Numbered from the stretch's first letter, positions 24,668 through 34,521 are shown. The stretch is 64,000 nt of DNA from DAHVFY01 sp040388665 (GCA_040388665.1 JAZKBL010000012.1:1-64000), one strand, 5' to 3'. Numbers and translations are program-made. The notes: a model not told the origin generated them from the sequence alone.

Positions 24668-27379
24668 TTATTTGTTTGCGCCTAGCGAAAGCTCGCCGCA
24701 GATGATTGAGGAATCTTCTGTGGGTTTCATTGTGAACTTGAACTTTTTGCAGAGGTGGATCATGGCATCGTTTTCGTTGAGGATATTCATAGAGATTTTG
24801 GCGATGTTTTCTTGTGTTGCGATGGCGATGATTTTTTCGAGCATTTTGGTGCCAAGGCCTTGATGCTGGAATTTGTCGATAATTGTCAGCTTAAGCTCAA
24901 CGTTCGGTGTACCATAGATTTTGCTATATCTAGCGATGCCGACAATGTGCCCTTCTGTTTCTGCGACAAGTGTGATTTCTCGATCGTAGTCGCTATGGCA
25001 AATCTGAATCAGTCTTTCGTGGGCAGTTCTTTCTTCTAGCGACATGAACTCAAAATAACGGCTGCGGATTGTCTCATCTGAGAGCTCTTTGTGGAAAGAA
25101 ATGAGAAGCGGTTCGTCTTCAGGGCGAATCGGTCTTAAATGTACAAGGGTTCCATTTTTTATTTTAGCTGTTGTTATGTACTCGATTGGGTAAGGGCGAA
25201 TAGCAGGTTTAGGAAGATCTGCGTCGGCAAGGTTCCAATCATGTAACACAAAGCGGGCATCAAGGGCAATCACCTGATCAGAAGAGACAATTAATGGATT
25301 GATATCGCACTCAAGAATTCTTGGCTGCTCAACGAGAATTTCTTCGAGTTTTTTAAGATCAACGGGCTTTTTACCTCTTACACCATGAAGCGCTTCATAA
25401 ATCTTAGTGCGCTGCATGAGTCTATCTGCCAATATTGAGGTAAAAGGTGGAATGCCGATCGCTCGATCTTTAAAAATTTCTACGAGCTGCCCACCTGTTC
25501 CAAAGAGCACAACGGGCCCGAATTGAGGATCGACGATACTTCCTATAATAATCTCATATCCATCAGAGACGCTCACCATCTGCTGGACAGTCACTCCCTG
25601 AAAATGCTCTTTGCCGCAAAGACGGGTTACACTCTCTTGAATTTCTTGATAAGCAGTAAGAGCCCCTTCTTTGTTACGGATATTGAGCTTAACGCCTCCT
25701 ACATCGCTTTTGTGCGTGATCGTTTCAGAGTGAAGCTTCATCACAACAGGATATCCCATCTTTTCAGCAGCAGCGACGGCCTCTTCCATTGTCTCTGCAA
25801 TCACGGTTTGCACAACAGGAATGCCGTAAGCTGCGAGCACCTTTTTTGATTCTGCTTCTGTTAACAGTGTTCTTTTTTCTTTTTTAAGTGTTTCAAGATA
25901 TTGTTTGATCTCTTTGACTTTGCTAAGAGGGAGATCTTCTGGTTTATCGACGAGCATGGGTGTTTCATACAGCAGCTTATTCCGATCGCTCTGCATCCAC
26001 ATAAGAGCAAATGTCTTGGCTGCGCTATCTGGATAAGAAAATGTAGGAATGCCCGCATGATTTAAAATCTCGATCCCTTTTTCAACAAAAGATGCGCCCA
26101 TCCAACTCGCTAAAACTGGTTTTTCAAACCGCTCTTTTGCTTTTTTAAGCGCTTCTGCTGTGGCTGTGCTATCTGTCATGTCTTGTGGAGTAAGGATGAT
26201 AAGAATACCATCAACATTTGGATCTTTTGAAACCTCTTCAACAGACTTTGCATACCGATCAGCCCCTGCATCTCCTAAAATATCTACAGGATTATTGTGG
26301 CTCCATGCGCTGGGAAGAAAGCTATTTAACTTTTCCATCGTTACAGGATGTAGCTCCGCCATCTCAGCTCCATGCATTAGTGTTGCATCTGTTGCAAGAA
26401 CAGCGGGTCCTCCTGCATTTGTTACAATAGCAAGTCTTGGACCTTTAGGAACCGGTTGTCTGCCAAGAACGTCTGCCATATTAAAAAGATCGTGAATCTC
26501 ATCGACGCGCAATAGACCTCCTCGTCTGATTGCTGCATCAAAAACATCATCTGCACCAGCAAGCGATCCTGTATGAGATGCCGCAGCTTTTGCAGCAGCC
26601 TCTGTGCGCCCCGGCTTAATCAAAATAATCGGCTTGGTAAATGAAGCCTCTCTTGCAGCAGAAAGAAATGTACGTGCATCCCCAACTGTTTCCATATAAA
26701 TGAGAATCGAGCGCGTTTTAGGATCGTTAGCAAAATAATCAATCAAATCCCCCCACTGAATATCTGCCATAGAACCAATAGAGACGAATGCGCTAAAACC
26801 GACGCGCTCTTTTAAACTCCAATCAAGAACTGCTGTACAAAGAGCGCCCGACTGACTAATAAAAGCTAATTGTCCATCAAGTGCCATACTTGCTGCAAAT
26901 GTTGCATTAAGACCAACGCTTGGATTCATCAGGCCAAGGCAATTAGGACCGATGATGCGAATGCCTCCAACGCGTGCGCGTTTTAACACTTCTTGCTCAA
27001 GCTTTAACCCCTCTTCTCCTGTTTCTTTAAAGCCTGCTGAAATAATAATTACAGATTTGACACGAGCTGCCACACAATCATCGATCAAGCCAGGGATGAG
27101 CGCTGCCGGCGTAACGATGATGCCTAAATCAACCGTATCCGGAATATCTTGGATGCGCGGGTAAGCTGTCACACCAAGAACTTGCGGGTATTTTGGGTTC
27201 ACTGGATAGATCTTCCCTTTAAACGACGCCATCATATTAGTAAGCAATGTGCGTCCAACAGAACCTTCTTGCTCTTTTGCGCCAATGATCGCAACAGATC
27301 TTGGGCTGAAAAAAGAATGCAGTGGATGCTGCGGTCTTGCAAGATAGTTCTGCGATGGGTCAAAAGAAACATCTACCAT
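24668..27379 (-). CDS. ADP-forming acyl-CoA (acetate-CoA) ligase fused to GNAT acetyltransferase
   Basis: 903 residues from the ATG at 27379 (AAGGTG 8-9 bases upstream; the GTG at 27388 is less likely). Domain order: CoA-binding Rossmann (SPRSVAIIGAKEQEGSVGR, about 30-50), succinyl-CoA-ligase-like region with the phospho-histidine loop AAASHTGSLAGADD, ATP-grasp (TEAESKKVLAAYGIPVV, then YPVVMKLHSETITHKSDVGG), and a GNAT domain from about 735 (LRPIRPEDEPL, HQGLGTKML). This is the layout of Pat/YfiQ-type protein lysine acetyltransferases, whose synthetase part is often inactive. Here the His loop is kept, so ATP formation from acetyl-CoA is possible. The last 25 codons are duplicated in the chimera at 17951. 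Confidence 0.92.
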   Translation of the reverse strand: MVDVSFDPSQNYLARPQHPLHSFFSPRSVAIIGAKEQEGSVGRTLLTNMMASFKGKIYPVNPKYPQVLGVTAYPRIQDIPDTVDLGIIVTPAALIPGLIDDCVAARVKSVIIISAGFKETGEEGLKLEQEVLKRARVGGIRIIGPNCLGLMNPSVGLNATFAASMALDGQLAFISQSGALCTAVLDWSLKERVGFSAFVSIGSMADIQWGDLIDYFANDPKTRSILIYMETVGDARTFLSAAREASFTKPIILIKPGRTEAAAKAAASHTGSLAGADDVFDAAIRRGGLLRVDEIHDLFNMADVLGRQPVPKGPRLAIVTNAGGPAVLATDATLMHGAEMAELHPVTMEKLNSFLPSAWSHNNPVDILGDAGADRYAKSVEEVSKDPNVDGILIILTPQDMTDSTATAEALKKAKERFEKPVLASWMGASFVEKGIEILNHAGIPTFSYPDSAAKTFALMWMQSDRNKLLYETPMLVDKPEDLPLSKVKEIKQYLETLKKEKRTLLTEAESKKVLAAYGIPVVQTVIAETMEEAVAAAEKMGYPVVMKLHSETITHKSDVGGVKLNIRNKEGALTAYQEIQESVTRLCGKEHFQGVTVQQMVSVSDGYEIIIGSIVDPQFGPVVLFGTGGQLVEIFKDRAIGIPPFTSILADRLMQRTKIYEALHGVRGKKPVDLKKLEEILVEQPRILECDINPLIVSSDQVIALDARFVLHDWNLADADLPKPAIRPYPIEYITTAKIKNGTLVHLRPIRPEDEPLLISFHKELSDETIRSRYFEFMSLEERTAHERLIQICHSDYDREITLVAETEGHIVGIARYSKIYGTPNVELKLTIIDKFQHQGLGTKMLEKIIAIATQENIAKISMNILNENDAMIHLCKKFKFTMKPTEDSSIICGELSLGANK

Positions 27380-27495
27380 AAAATTCACCTTTTTTCTTTA
27401 CATAACCGCATCTTTATTAAAATTTATTTTTTATACAAGAAAACTAAATTTTCTGATAATCTACTGAAGCCCTAAAACTTTTAAAGGAGAAAAAA

Positions 27496-27867
27496 ATGCC
27501 TGCAAAATCTATGGATCTCGCGTGGATCGTTGTAAAAGACATTAAAAAAGCAATAAAATTTTACACAGAAGTCATTGGACTTGAATTACTTGAGTTTTGT
27601 GAAGAATTCAACTGGGCGGAGCTGAAAGGAAAAGCCGGTGGAGCATGTATTGGCATTGCCCAGATGGATGAAGAAGGGTTTGAAGCTGGAGAAAACGCTT
27701 TCCTAACGTTTTCTGTCGACGATCTTTTTCTTGCAAAAGCCGATGTCGAACAAAAAGGCGCCAAATTTATCGGCGAAATTGAGGAAGTGCCAGGACACGT
27801 TCGTATGCTCATGGTCGTCGATCTCGATGGCAACCGTTTCCAACTCGTTCAAAAACTCGCGGACTGA
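27496..27867 (+). CDS. VOC-family (glyoxalase/bleomycin resistance-like) protein
   Basis: 123 residues behind AAAGGAGA. A single vicinal-oxygen-chelate domain: WIVVKDIKKAIKFYTEVIGLEL at the start, a central GACIGIAQMDEEGFE, and a C-terminal RMLMVVDLDGNRFQLVQ, which is the typical last strand with DPDGN-like turn. Members are dimeric metal enzymes or drug-binding proteins. The substrate cannot be told from the sequence. The 3' end overlaps the convergent symporter gene by 19 bases. Confidence 0.85.
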   Translation: MPAKSMDLAWIVVKDIKKAIKFYTEVIGLELLEFCEEFNWAELKGKAGGACIGIAQMDEEGFEAGENAFLTFSVDDLFLAKADVEQKGAKFIGEIEEVPGHVRMLMVVDLDGNRFQLVQKLAD

Positions 27868-29192
27868 AATTTCCGAGTAGATTCGATCACGCGACGTGAT
27901 AGGCCTATAACTCCAACAAGGTTAGCGGCGAGCATTAGTGTGATCGAAATATCAGCTAAAGTCCATACCATTCCTACTTGCAGAACGCTTCCGACAGGCA
28001 CTAGTAAAATGTAAACAACTCTAAAATACCGTCCTTTTTCAGATCCGATCAAATATCCAAGAGCTTTTTCACCACAATAAGACCACGCCAAAATTGTCGT
28101 ATAGGCGAATAAAATTAAAGCTGCTACAACAACATATTCACCGATAGAAGAACCCAAGCCCTTTGTAAACGCATACGTTACCATATTCGTACTTTGAAGC
28201 TCAGGAATCTGCCAGGCTCCTGTTAAAATCAATACAAGACCTGTTGCTGTGCAAACAATCATGACGATAAGTGGAGCAATAAGCGTTGCAATGCCGTCCA
28301 TGATCGGATTTTCAGAACGAGCACCTGCCTGCAGAATCGGCACAACACCTGTACCTGCATCGGTTGCAAAAAGACCGCGATCAAAGCCTGTTGTAAGCGC
28401 CTTCAAAATGCCAGCTCCAAGAACGCCTCCAATTGCCGGGGCAAGTCCAAATGCATGACGAAACATCAGCTGAAATGCGGGAATAACTTGATCATAATTA
28501 AGAACAATGACGGTAAGCGCTGCGCCCAAATAAAGAGACGCTTTTACAGGAACAATATATGTTGCAAAACTAGCAATCCTCTGAATCCCTCCTAAAATGA
28601 CAACACCTACTAAAACAGCGATAGTCATGCTTGTATAAAGAGGGTTTAACCCCATTTTTTGAAGCGGCAAGACAACCGAATTAATCTGCGCAAAATTACC
28701 AACAGCAATTGAACCAAAAATTGTAAACACTGCAAAAACAACAGCTGTCTTCTTAAATCCAAGGCCATTTTTAAGATAGTACATCGGTCCGCCGACGAAT
28801 TCTCCACTCTTAGTTTTCTCTCTATAGGAAACGCTTAAAATACAACTGACATATTGAACAGCAGCTCCAAAAAAAGCCATCACCCACATCCACACAAGGG
28901 CTCCCGGACCTCCTGTTGCAATGGCAACTGCCATCCCTGAAATGTTTCCTGTACCAAAATTACCAGCAAGAACGGAGGCTATAGCACCAAAACGGCTGAT
29001 GTTCCCCTCTTGTCCACAATCTCCTTTTACCAAACAGTTAAAACTCTTACGCAATTGAAATACTTGAACAAAGCGCAGCTTGAAAGTCAGGTAAAACCCG
29101 AGCAGAATAATCGCCGGGAATATAATACAAAGCGTAAATGTATGATTGAAAAGCGATAACAAAGTTTTTATGTCCACAACAAACCCTTTCAT
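27849..29192 (-). CDS. sodium:alanine/glycine symporter (AGCS family)
   Basis: 447 residues with 10-11 hydrophobic segments. Family signatures are the GNFGTGNISGMAVAIATGGPGALVWMW stretch (about 73-100), FVGGPMYYLKNGLG and LFATDAGTGVVPILQAGARSENP. AGCS proteins take up alanine or glycine with Na+ across the inner membrane. A homolog annotated dagA exists in Chlamydia. Obligate intracellular chlamydiae depend on host amino acids, so uptake of Ala/Gly from the host is the likely role. Confidence 0.93.
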   Translation of the reverse strand: MKGFVVDIKTLLSLFNHTFTLCIIFPAIILLGFYLTFKLRFVQVFQLRKSFNCLVKGDCGQEGNISRFGAIASVLAGNFGTGNISGMAVAIATGGPGALVWMWVMAFFGAAVQYVSCILSVSYREKTKSGEFVGGPMYYLKNGLGFKKTAVVFAVFTIFGSIAVGNFAQINSVVLPLQKMGLNPLYTSMTIAVLVGVVILGGIQRIASFATYIVPVKASLYLGAALTVIVLNYDQVIPAFQLMFRHAFGLAPAIGGVLGAGILKALTTGFDRGLFATDAGTGVVPILQAGARSENPIMDGIATLIAPLIVMIVCTATGLVLILTGAWQIPELQSTNMVTYAFTKGLGSSIGEYVVVAALILFAYTTILAWSYCGEKALGYLIGSEKGRYFRVVYILLVPVGSVLQVGMVWTLADISITLMLAANLVGVIGLSRRVIESTRKFQSASF

Positions 29193-29352
29193 TTTATTTT
29201 TTTAGAGAATAAGAGGAACGATCTTTATAAAGGATATCTTTAGAAGTGTTTTACAGCAACAAAAACAAACAACATTATAGACTTTAGCATAAAAGCACAA
29301 ACACACTATATATGCGTAAGAGTTTCAACGCAAAGCAGATGAAAATTCTGCT

Positions 29353-29682
29353 TTAGTGCTTATGCCCGTCGCCGCCATGACTACCACCGTGTCCGCCGCC
29401 TCCGGCCCCGTGATCATGGCCTCCACCGTGTCCGCTGCCATGGTCATGACCTCCATGATCTCCCCCATGATCGTGCCCATCATGATGATCATGGTCATGC
29501 CCGTCGTGGTGATCGTTGTCGTGACCATCATGATCGTGATAGTAGTATCTGTCGCCGTAATAACCACCATCGTAGAAGCCGTCGTTATAATAGCCTCCAC
29601 CTTCATAGATCCCTACTTGATTTGAACCACCACAGGAAGCTAGAAAAATCAAAACTCCAAAATACAGCGTGTTTTTAATCAT
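29353..29682 (-). CDS. His/Asp/Gly-rich lipoprotein
   Basis: 109 residues. A lipoprotein signal (residues 1-16) ends in the lipobox LASC. The mature part is Tyr/Gly/Asp-rich (DGGYYGDRYYYHDHD) and then almost only His, Asp and Gly (HDNDHHDGHDHDHHDGHDHG and following). About 25 His in 60 residues would bind Ni, Zn or Cu ions, so metal storage or scavenging at the envelope is plausible. Low complexity gives several long overlapping reading frames here, but only this one has a lipobox. Confidence 0.65.
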   Translation of the reverse strand: MIKNTLYFGVLIFLASCGGSNQVGIYEGGGYYNDGFYDGGYYGDRYYYHDHDGHDNDHHDGHDHDHHDGHDHGGDHGGHDHGSGHGGGHDHGAGGGGHGGSHGGDGHKH

Positions 29683-29694
29683 TTTCGGTATACC

Positions 29695-31158
29695 CTATTT
29701 TTTATTTTTCAGTTTAAACGTTGTCATAAGAATCTGATGATCAGAAAGAGAATTTTTAGGATCTTTAAGATTATTCACAGAAAGGATTTCCGTTGCCATT
29801 GAAGAGCTTGCTTGCATACCACTTTTAAGCTGTAAAAAATAATCGATCCATTCTACATCTAAACCAAAGGAAATAAATTTTTTTACATCCTGACCCGCTT
29901 TCCACCAATAGTTACGTAATTCACAGCATGTCCAATCAGAAGATGCATCGCTACTTACAAAATTTTGCAGCAATTTCGTATATTCATCGCTACCCTTCTC
30001 TAAATTTAAATCCCCGCAAAGAAAACAAGGAGTATCAAGAGTATCTTTCGTACGCAAGTTACTTAAAATCGCATTTAACTGCGCCACTCTATAGCTTTTA
30101 TCATCTTCCCCTTGACCCGGCTGTAAATGTGTAGAAGTCACTCGTGCAACCAGATTCCCTTTATCCATTAAATCAACAATAAAAAAGCCATATCCTCGAT
30201 TTTTTGGAGTTTCTTTATGATTGAAGGCTTGAAAATGAGGCTCTTTTAAAGGATATTTGCTCGCTACAAATAGTCCACTGGGTATTCCTAATGCATTGGG
30301 ATCAAAACCGCATAGCTTAGGGCCTATATTGATATAAAAATGGGAATAATTTTTTCTTAAAAGATGCTGCAACTCAACTGCGGCTTCCTGAGAAAACACT
30401 TCCTGAAGACAAATAAGATCAGCCCCCGAACTTTGTATTTTCTCCACTACATTTTCGATTCTATCTTTCCAAGGAAGAACTCCTCCAAAAAGCATCGAAA
30501 GACCGTGATTAAAAAAACAGACATTCCAATTAAGAACAGAGACTTGTCTCTCAGAGGAAAATATTTTTTCTTCAAGCTCCCCTTTAATGTAAGTAAAAGG
30601 CACCATAGCGTGATTTGCAAATAGATTTTGTAGAGTTATCGCCTTTTGCTTAAAAAGATCCATTTCAGCTCTAGCTTCTACTACACCTGAAATAACAGTA
30701 TATAACCAATATTTTTCTGATAGTGATAAAGTATCCGGAGATGTAGCCGCCTGACTTGCAAATTCAAGATAAAGAGCAAGAGCATCTGCGTCAAGACAAG
30801 CCTTTTGAAGTTGATCTTTCATTTCCTCTGCTTCTTTTTTGGCTATACTTTGTACGTTCACATCCTCTGAAATTAAAAAAGTAAAACTCAGCACTGTTTT
30901 TTTAGCGAAAAATGACTCGATGAGCTTATGCCATCTAACAACTATTCCATCAAAATTAAGCTTATCTTTAGATTGTGCTTTATACGCTGCAAGAGAAGAA
31001 TGTAATTCTTGAATGGCCGCGGTTTTATAACTTACCACCTCTTCAACAGTTAACGGGAACTCTCGCAAAGTGCTCACAATCTCTTGCTGTGAAGCCTCTA
31101 TATGAAAATTGTTCAAGCAACTGCACACGAATGCTATTGCAAGTAAAAAAGAATACAT
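29695..31158 (-). CDS. exported endonuclease/exonuclease/phosphatase (EEP) family hydrolase, sphingomyelinase-like
   Basis: 487 residues. Signal peptide at about 1-23 (FLLAIAFVCSCLNNFHIEAS). Residues about 24-205 are helical and unassigned. The EEP domain follows: LNWNVCFFNHG, ADLICLQEVF (metal-binding Glu), FIVDL...THLQPG (catalytic-type His), CGDLNLEKGSDEY (Asp-x-Asn) and a C-terminal LSDHQILM (Asp-His pair). Families with this fold include DNase I-like nucleases, inositol phosphatases and neutral sphingomyelinases; THLQPGQGEDDKSYRVAQLN fits the sphingomyelinase side best. Export suggests an enzyme acting on host lipid or in the inclusion, which is inference. Confidence 0.8.
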   Translation of the reverse strand: MYSFLLAIAFVCSCLNNFHIEASQQEIVSTLREFPLTVEEVVSYKTAAIQELHSSLAAYKAQSKDKLNFDGIVVRWHKLIESFFAKKTVLSFTFLISEDVNVQSIAKKEAEEMKDQLQKACLDADALALYLEFASQAATSPDTLSLSEKYWLYTVISGVVEARAEMDLFKQKAITLQNLFANHAMVPFTYIKGELEEKIFSSERQVSVLNWNVCFFNHGLSMLFGGVLPWKDRIENVVEKIQSSGADLICLQEVFSQEAAVELQHLLRKNYSHFYINIGPKLCGFDPNALGIPSGLFVASKYPLKEPHFQAFNHKETPKNRGYGFFIVDLMDKGNLVARVTSTHLQPGQGEDDKSYRVAQLNAILSNLRTKDTLDTPCFLCGDLNLEKGSDEYTKLLQNFVSSDASSDWTCCELRNYWWKAGQDVKKFISFGLDVEWIDYFLQLKSGMQASSSMATEILSVNNLKDPKNSLSDHQILMTTFKLKNKK

Positions 31159-31276
31159 ACCTCACCTCTTATACCGAACCAATTTTTCATCTGCTTTGTG
31201 TATATACAGCATACCATAACTGAATAATTGGATTTTGATCTGTATATTTTTTTTTAAATAATGCTACCTTAGATTT

Positions 31277-32785
31277 ATGAACAAATCGAATAAATGGTAT
31301 ATCCTTGCTGCGATGATCGTTAACATTTCGATGATCTTTATTGATTCTACAGTACTACCTGTTGCTCTCCCCACCATTCAAAAAGAACTCGGTATTTCTG
31401 ATTTAGGACTGCAATGGCTGATTAATTCTTACCTACTTTCTCTTACAGTGTTATTAATTCTTGGAGGAAAACTCAGCGATATTTTAGGTCGTAGAAAAAT
31501 CTGTGCAGCAGGACTTGTTATTTTTATTCTTTCTTCAATATGTTGCGCATTTAGTCACTCTGAAAGTTGGTTTATTATAAGCAGGGCTTTTCAAGGACTT
31601 GGAGCTGCGCTGCTTCTTCCAACAACATCTGCCATTCTTCTTGCTGCATTTCCTCCTCATGAACGAGGAAGGGCTATGGGGATTTATCTAGGTGCGGGAT
31701 CGATCTTTTTATCCATTGGCCCTCCTTTAGGAGGGTTGATTACCGAGTATTTTAACTGGAGATATGTCTTCTGGATCAATGTTCCTGTAGCTTGTATCGG
31801 CCTTTTTTTCCTCTATTTATTTGTTCCAAAGTCTGAAAGGCATAAAGAGACCTTTGATTTGGTCGGTTTTTTAACGTTAGTCATCGGTATTTCAGCTCTT
31901 GTCGTCGGGTTAATGGAAACCCCAAGATGGGGATGGACTTCTTATTTCACCTCAGGATTATTCTTAATAGGAATCATTCTTATTATCCTCTTGATCAAAG
32001 TTGATCGAAAAACAGAACATCCTTTTATCGATTTTTCTCTATTCAAGAGTAAAGACTTTACAGCTGCTGTGACGTGCGTTTTTCTTGCTCAATTTCTCAT
32101 GATGGTGACTGTATTTTGGGCAATCTTTTTCCAGCATATCTTAAAATACTCCCCCTCGGTTGCGGGATTAATCACCCTTATTGCCAATAGCCCCATTATT
32201 TTCATGGCTCCCATTGCAGGATACATAACAGATCGATTTGGACCAAAACTTCCTGCAACAATAGGTTTTTTTCTTATCTTTGTTGGTCTTATCTCTTTTA
32301 TCACTGTTGTTGAAAAAAATAATTTCTACCTGCTTTTTCCAACGCTGATTATTTACGGAGCAGGTCTACCACTTGTATTAAATCCCTGCTTTGTCAGTTC
32401 TATGAATGAATTACCCACTCAAAAATGGGGCGTTGGCAATGCATTACGCCAGACTATTAGGCAATTAGGTGGAACAATCGGAATGGCGCTCATTGGCACT
32501 ATTTTTTTACATAGAGAACTTGATAGACTGGCTCATTACTTCCAGACAAATCCCATTACAAAACATCTCGACTCCAAGCTCTTTGAAAATATTCTTTTTT
32601 CAACAACTCCTGAAAAAGAATTTTCGCAGCTCCCTTTAGCAACAGCTACCGCCATCGAAACCAATTATCTTGAAGCTTACGCTGCAGCTTTTCAGATGAT
32701 CAATTTTTTTAGCGCCTTTTTAGCCCTTGTTGGGTTTGTTATCGCCTTTCTTTTTCTTGCGCACAAACCACAAGCCTTGAAGTAG
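31277..32785 (+). CDS. MFS multidrug efflux transporter, DHA2 (EmrB/QacA-like) family
   Basis: 502 residues with 14 predicted membrane helices. Helix 1 carries DSTVLPVALPTIQKELGIS, loop 2-3 GGKLSDILGRRKI, and helix 5 the antiporter motif GAGSIFLSIGPPLGGLI. DHA2 proteins expel drugs with proton antiport. No membrane-fusion (EmrA) partner is present nearby. It is divergent from the EEP hydrolase, with both starts within 120 bases. The 3' end overlaps the convergent SprT-like gene by 66 bases. Confidence 0.9.
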   Translation: MNKSNKWYILAAMIVNISMIFIDSTVLPVALPTIQKELGISDLGLQWLINSYLLSLTVLLILGGKLSDILGRRKICAAGLVIFILSSICCAFSHSESWFIISRAFQGLGAALLLPTTSAILLAAFPPHERGRAMGIYLGAGSIFLSIGPPLGGLITEYFNWRYVFWINVPVACIGLFFLYLFVPKSERHKETFDLVGFLTLVIGISALVVGLMETPRWGWTSYFTSGLFLIGIILIILLIKVDRKTEHPFIDFSLFKSKDFTAAVTCVFLAQFLMMVTVFWAIFFQHILKYSPSVAGLITLIANSPIIFMAPIAGYITDRFGPKLPATIGFFLIFVGLISFITVVEKNNFYLLFPTLIIYGAGLPLVLNPCFVSSMNELPTQKWGVGNALRQTIRQLGGTIGMALIGTIFLHRELDRLAHYFQTNPITKHLDSKLFENILFSTTPEKEFSQLPLATATAIETNYLEAYAAAFQMINFFSAFLALVGFVIAFLFLAHKPQALK

Positions 32786-33205
32786 TTTTTTAATCTCTTC
32801 TTGCGCTTCTACATATTCTGCAAAAAGTTTTTCCCTCATCAGAAATTCAGGGTGATGAATTTTTCGTCTTTTATTTTTTATTTTTTTAGGAGGAAGGATG
32901 TGGTGTAGCATTTCATGATAGACAATGAAAGAAACTACGCAGTGAGGAACATGTTCTTTATCTAAAACGCGGTGTACTTTAATGATTTTTTTCTCTAGAT
33001 GATAGGAACCTAAGACGATCCGCCGCCGCGGTCTAAATCCCTTATTGCCAAACCATTTAAGAGGCAGATCTATTTTACTATCAAAATATTTTTCATTAAG
33101 AACATTGAAGATCTCTTGTAGATCATAACACTCCCCTTTAGGATATGAAGCAATCCTTGAGGAGCATTTTTTTTTAAACAACGAATCAAATAACTGGAGA
33201 AACAC
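32720..33205 (-). CDS. SprT-like zinc metallopeptidase-type protein
   Basis: 161 residues with GTG start at 33205, behind AAGG. It lies 20 bases inside the end of the upstream MFS gene, so translation is probably coupled. The zinc motif is H97-E-M-L-H101, with a further His pair in HHPEF (117-121), as in the SprT/WLM group. The N-terminal part (FNVLNEKYFDSKIDLPLKWF) is the typical SprT helix. In other organisms relatives act on DNA-protein crosslinks, but short bacterial SprT-like proteins are uncharacterised. The C-terminus is very basic (KKKKGDNKPNKG). Confidence 0.78.
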   Translation of the reverse strand: MFLQLFDSLFKKKCSSRIASYPKGECYDLQEIFNVLNEKYFDSKIDLPLKWFGNKGFRPRRRIVLGSYHLEKKIIKVHRVLDKEHVPHCVVSFIVYHEMLHHILPPKKIKNKRRKIHHPEFLMREKLFAEYVEAQEEIKKLLQGLWFVRKKKKGDNKPNKG

Positions 33206-34388
33206 TGACCTTCCGCTTTTTCTCGTAAAAAACGATAATAGGCGCCATGAGGACTATTGTTCCAATGATAAGCGCAAGGACAGGATAGATCGTTCCATTA
33301 TAAATCGCTGCCGAAAAACCTACAATGACAGCAGACAATAAAAGACGGATGCTTGTAATTAAACTTGCTGTAACGCCCTTGATATCAGGCAAAATTTCCA
33401 TACTCTCAGGGAAGTACAGACCAAAGATCCAATTTCCTCCAAAAGCATAAAGAATCATCCCACTTGTAAGAAAAATAGGGTTCTGAGGAAAGAGCCATGC
33501 TGAGAAAATAAACGCTGCGCCTCCAATACCAATAAGGATCATGCCCCATTTTTTAAGTGCAGGTATCCCCCACTTAACAATCATTTTATTAAGCACTAAG
33601 CCGGCTGCTACCCAGCTGCCGAGAATTGCTAACTGATAAAAGGGAAGGGCAACGGTGCTCACACCAAACTCAACAACAAAAAGAACAGCTGCAGCTGCAA
33701 GAAAGGCGATATATCCAGCAAAAATAAGGCTTGTTACAACCGTTAACTGCCAAAAAGGAATGCTCAGTAACGCTCTTTTAAAGTCATTCATCACAGTCTT
33801 TGTTCGAAAAGGGATCCGTTTATCAACAGACAATGATTCTTCAAAAAAGAAAAGACATGCAATAAAACTTAAGAAAACAAAAAGAGCGATCGCAACAAAA
33901 TTAGAACGGAAACCCAAGGTATTATTGAGATACCCACCAAGCAATGGAGCCCCTGCCATAATACAAGGAATAATTGTTGTCAGTTGGTTCATCGCTTGAA
34001 CAGCTTTTTCTTTCTGAAAACTATCAAAAATAATTGCAGTTCCAAGTGTGAAGCACCCTCCACTACCAAGCCCCTGAAGAATACGACCCCAAAGCATCTG
34101 ATCAAACGTTTGCGCACATAAAGTGAGCAAACTACCAGCCAAAAACACAGCAAGAGCCACCATTAAAGGTTTTTTTCGCCCAAAAGCATCAGAAATAGGT
34201 CCATAAAAAGGGCCTGAAATACAAATTCCTAAAAAATTCCATGTCAAAAGACCCTGGATTGCTCCCTCTGAAGTTCCAAAATAGCGCATCATGTCGGGAA
34301 AAGCGGGTAAGTAAATATCTGTCTCTACACAAGCTGCAATGAACGTAACTACAATGAGAAATAAGCATTTTAATTCTTTTCTATCCAC
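33186..34388 (-). CDS. MFS transporter, Bcr/CflA family
   Basis: 400 residues from the GTG at 34388 (AGAGG 6 bases upstream); a TTG at 34394 is the alternative. Twelve membrane helices. Family signatures: ETDIYLPAFPDMMRYF in helix 1, GPISDAFGRKKPL in loop 2-3, and RILQGLGSGG in helix 4. Bcr/CflA proteins export bicyclomycin, chloramphenicol or sulfonamides, but in intracellular bacteria the natural substrate is unknown. Followed by the SprT-like gene with a 20-base overlap. Confidence 0.9.
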   Translation of the reverse strand: MDRKELKCLFLIVVTFIAACVETDIYLPAFPDMMRYFGTSEGAIQGLLTWNFLGICISGPFYGPISDAFGRKKPLMVALAVFLAGSLLTLCAQTFDQMLWGRILQGLGSGGCFTLGTAIIFDSFQKEKAVQAMNQLTTIIPCIMAGAPLLGGYLNNTLGFRSNFVAIALFVFLSFIACLFFFEESLSVDKRIPFRTKTVMNDFKRALLSIPFWQLTVVTSLIFAGYIAFLAAAAVLFVVEFGVSTVALPFYQLAILGSWVAAGLVLNKMIVKWGIPALKKWGMILIGIGGAAFIFSAWLFPQNPIFLTSGMILYAFGGNWIFGLYFPESMEILPDIKGVTASLITSIRLLLSAVIVGFSAAIYNGTIYPVLALIIGTIVLMAPIIVFYEKKRKVSVSPVI

Positions 34389-34466
34389 CGACAACCTCTA
34401 AACATCTAAATTAAGCAGTTCGATTATAACGACAATCGGTTAATTTTAAAGAACAAAAAACAAGAC

Positions 34467-34494
34467 TTGCGCAAAATAACTTTTTTAGTAAAAT
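34467..34494 (+). promoter_or_regulatory. possible promoter of the porin gene
   Basis: TTGCGC (34467-34472), 16 bases, TAAAAT (34489-34494). The start would lie near 34501, followed by AAAGGAG and the ATG at 34522. Confidence 0.38.
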
Positions 34495-34521
34495 AATAAA
34501 TTCCCACAAAGGAGTTTTTTG

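Noticed and set aside
29325..29606. 93-codon Met/Thr/Ile-rich frame overlapping the His-rich lipoprotein
   Set aside because: It is a frame-shifted reading of the repetitive GAT/CAT/GGT codons; only the lipoprotein frame has a lipobox and normal start.
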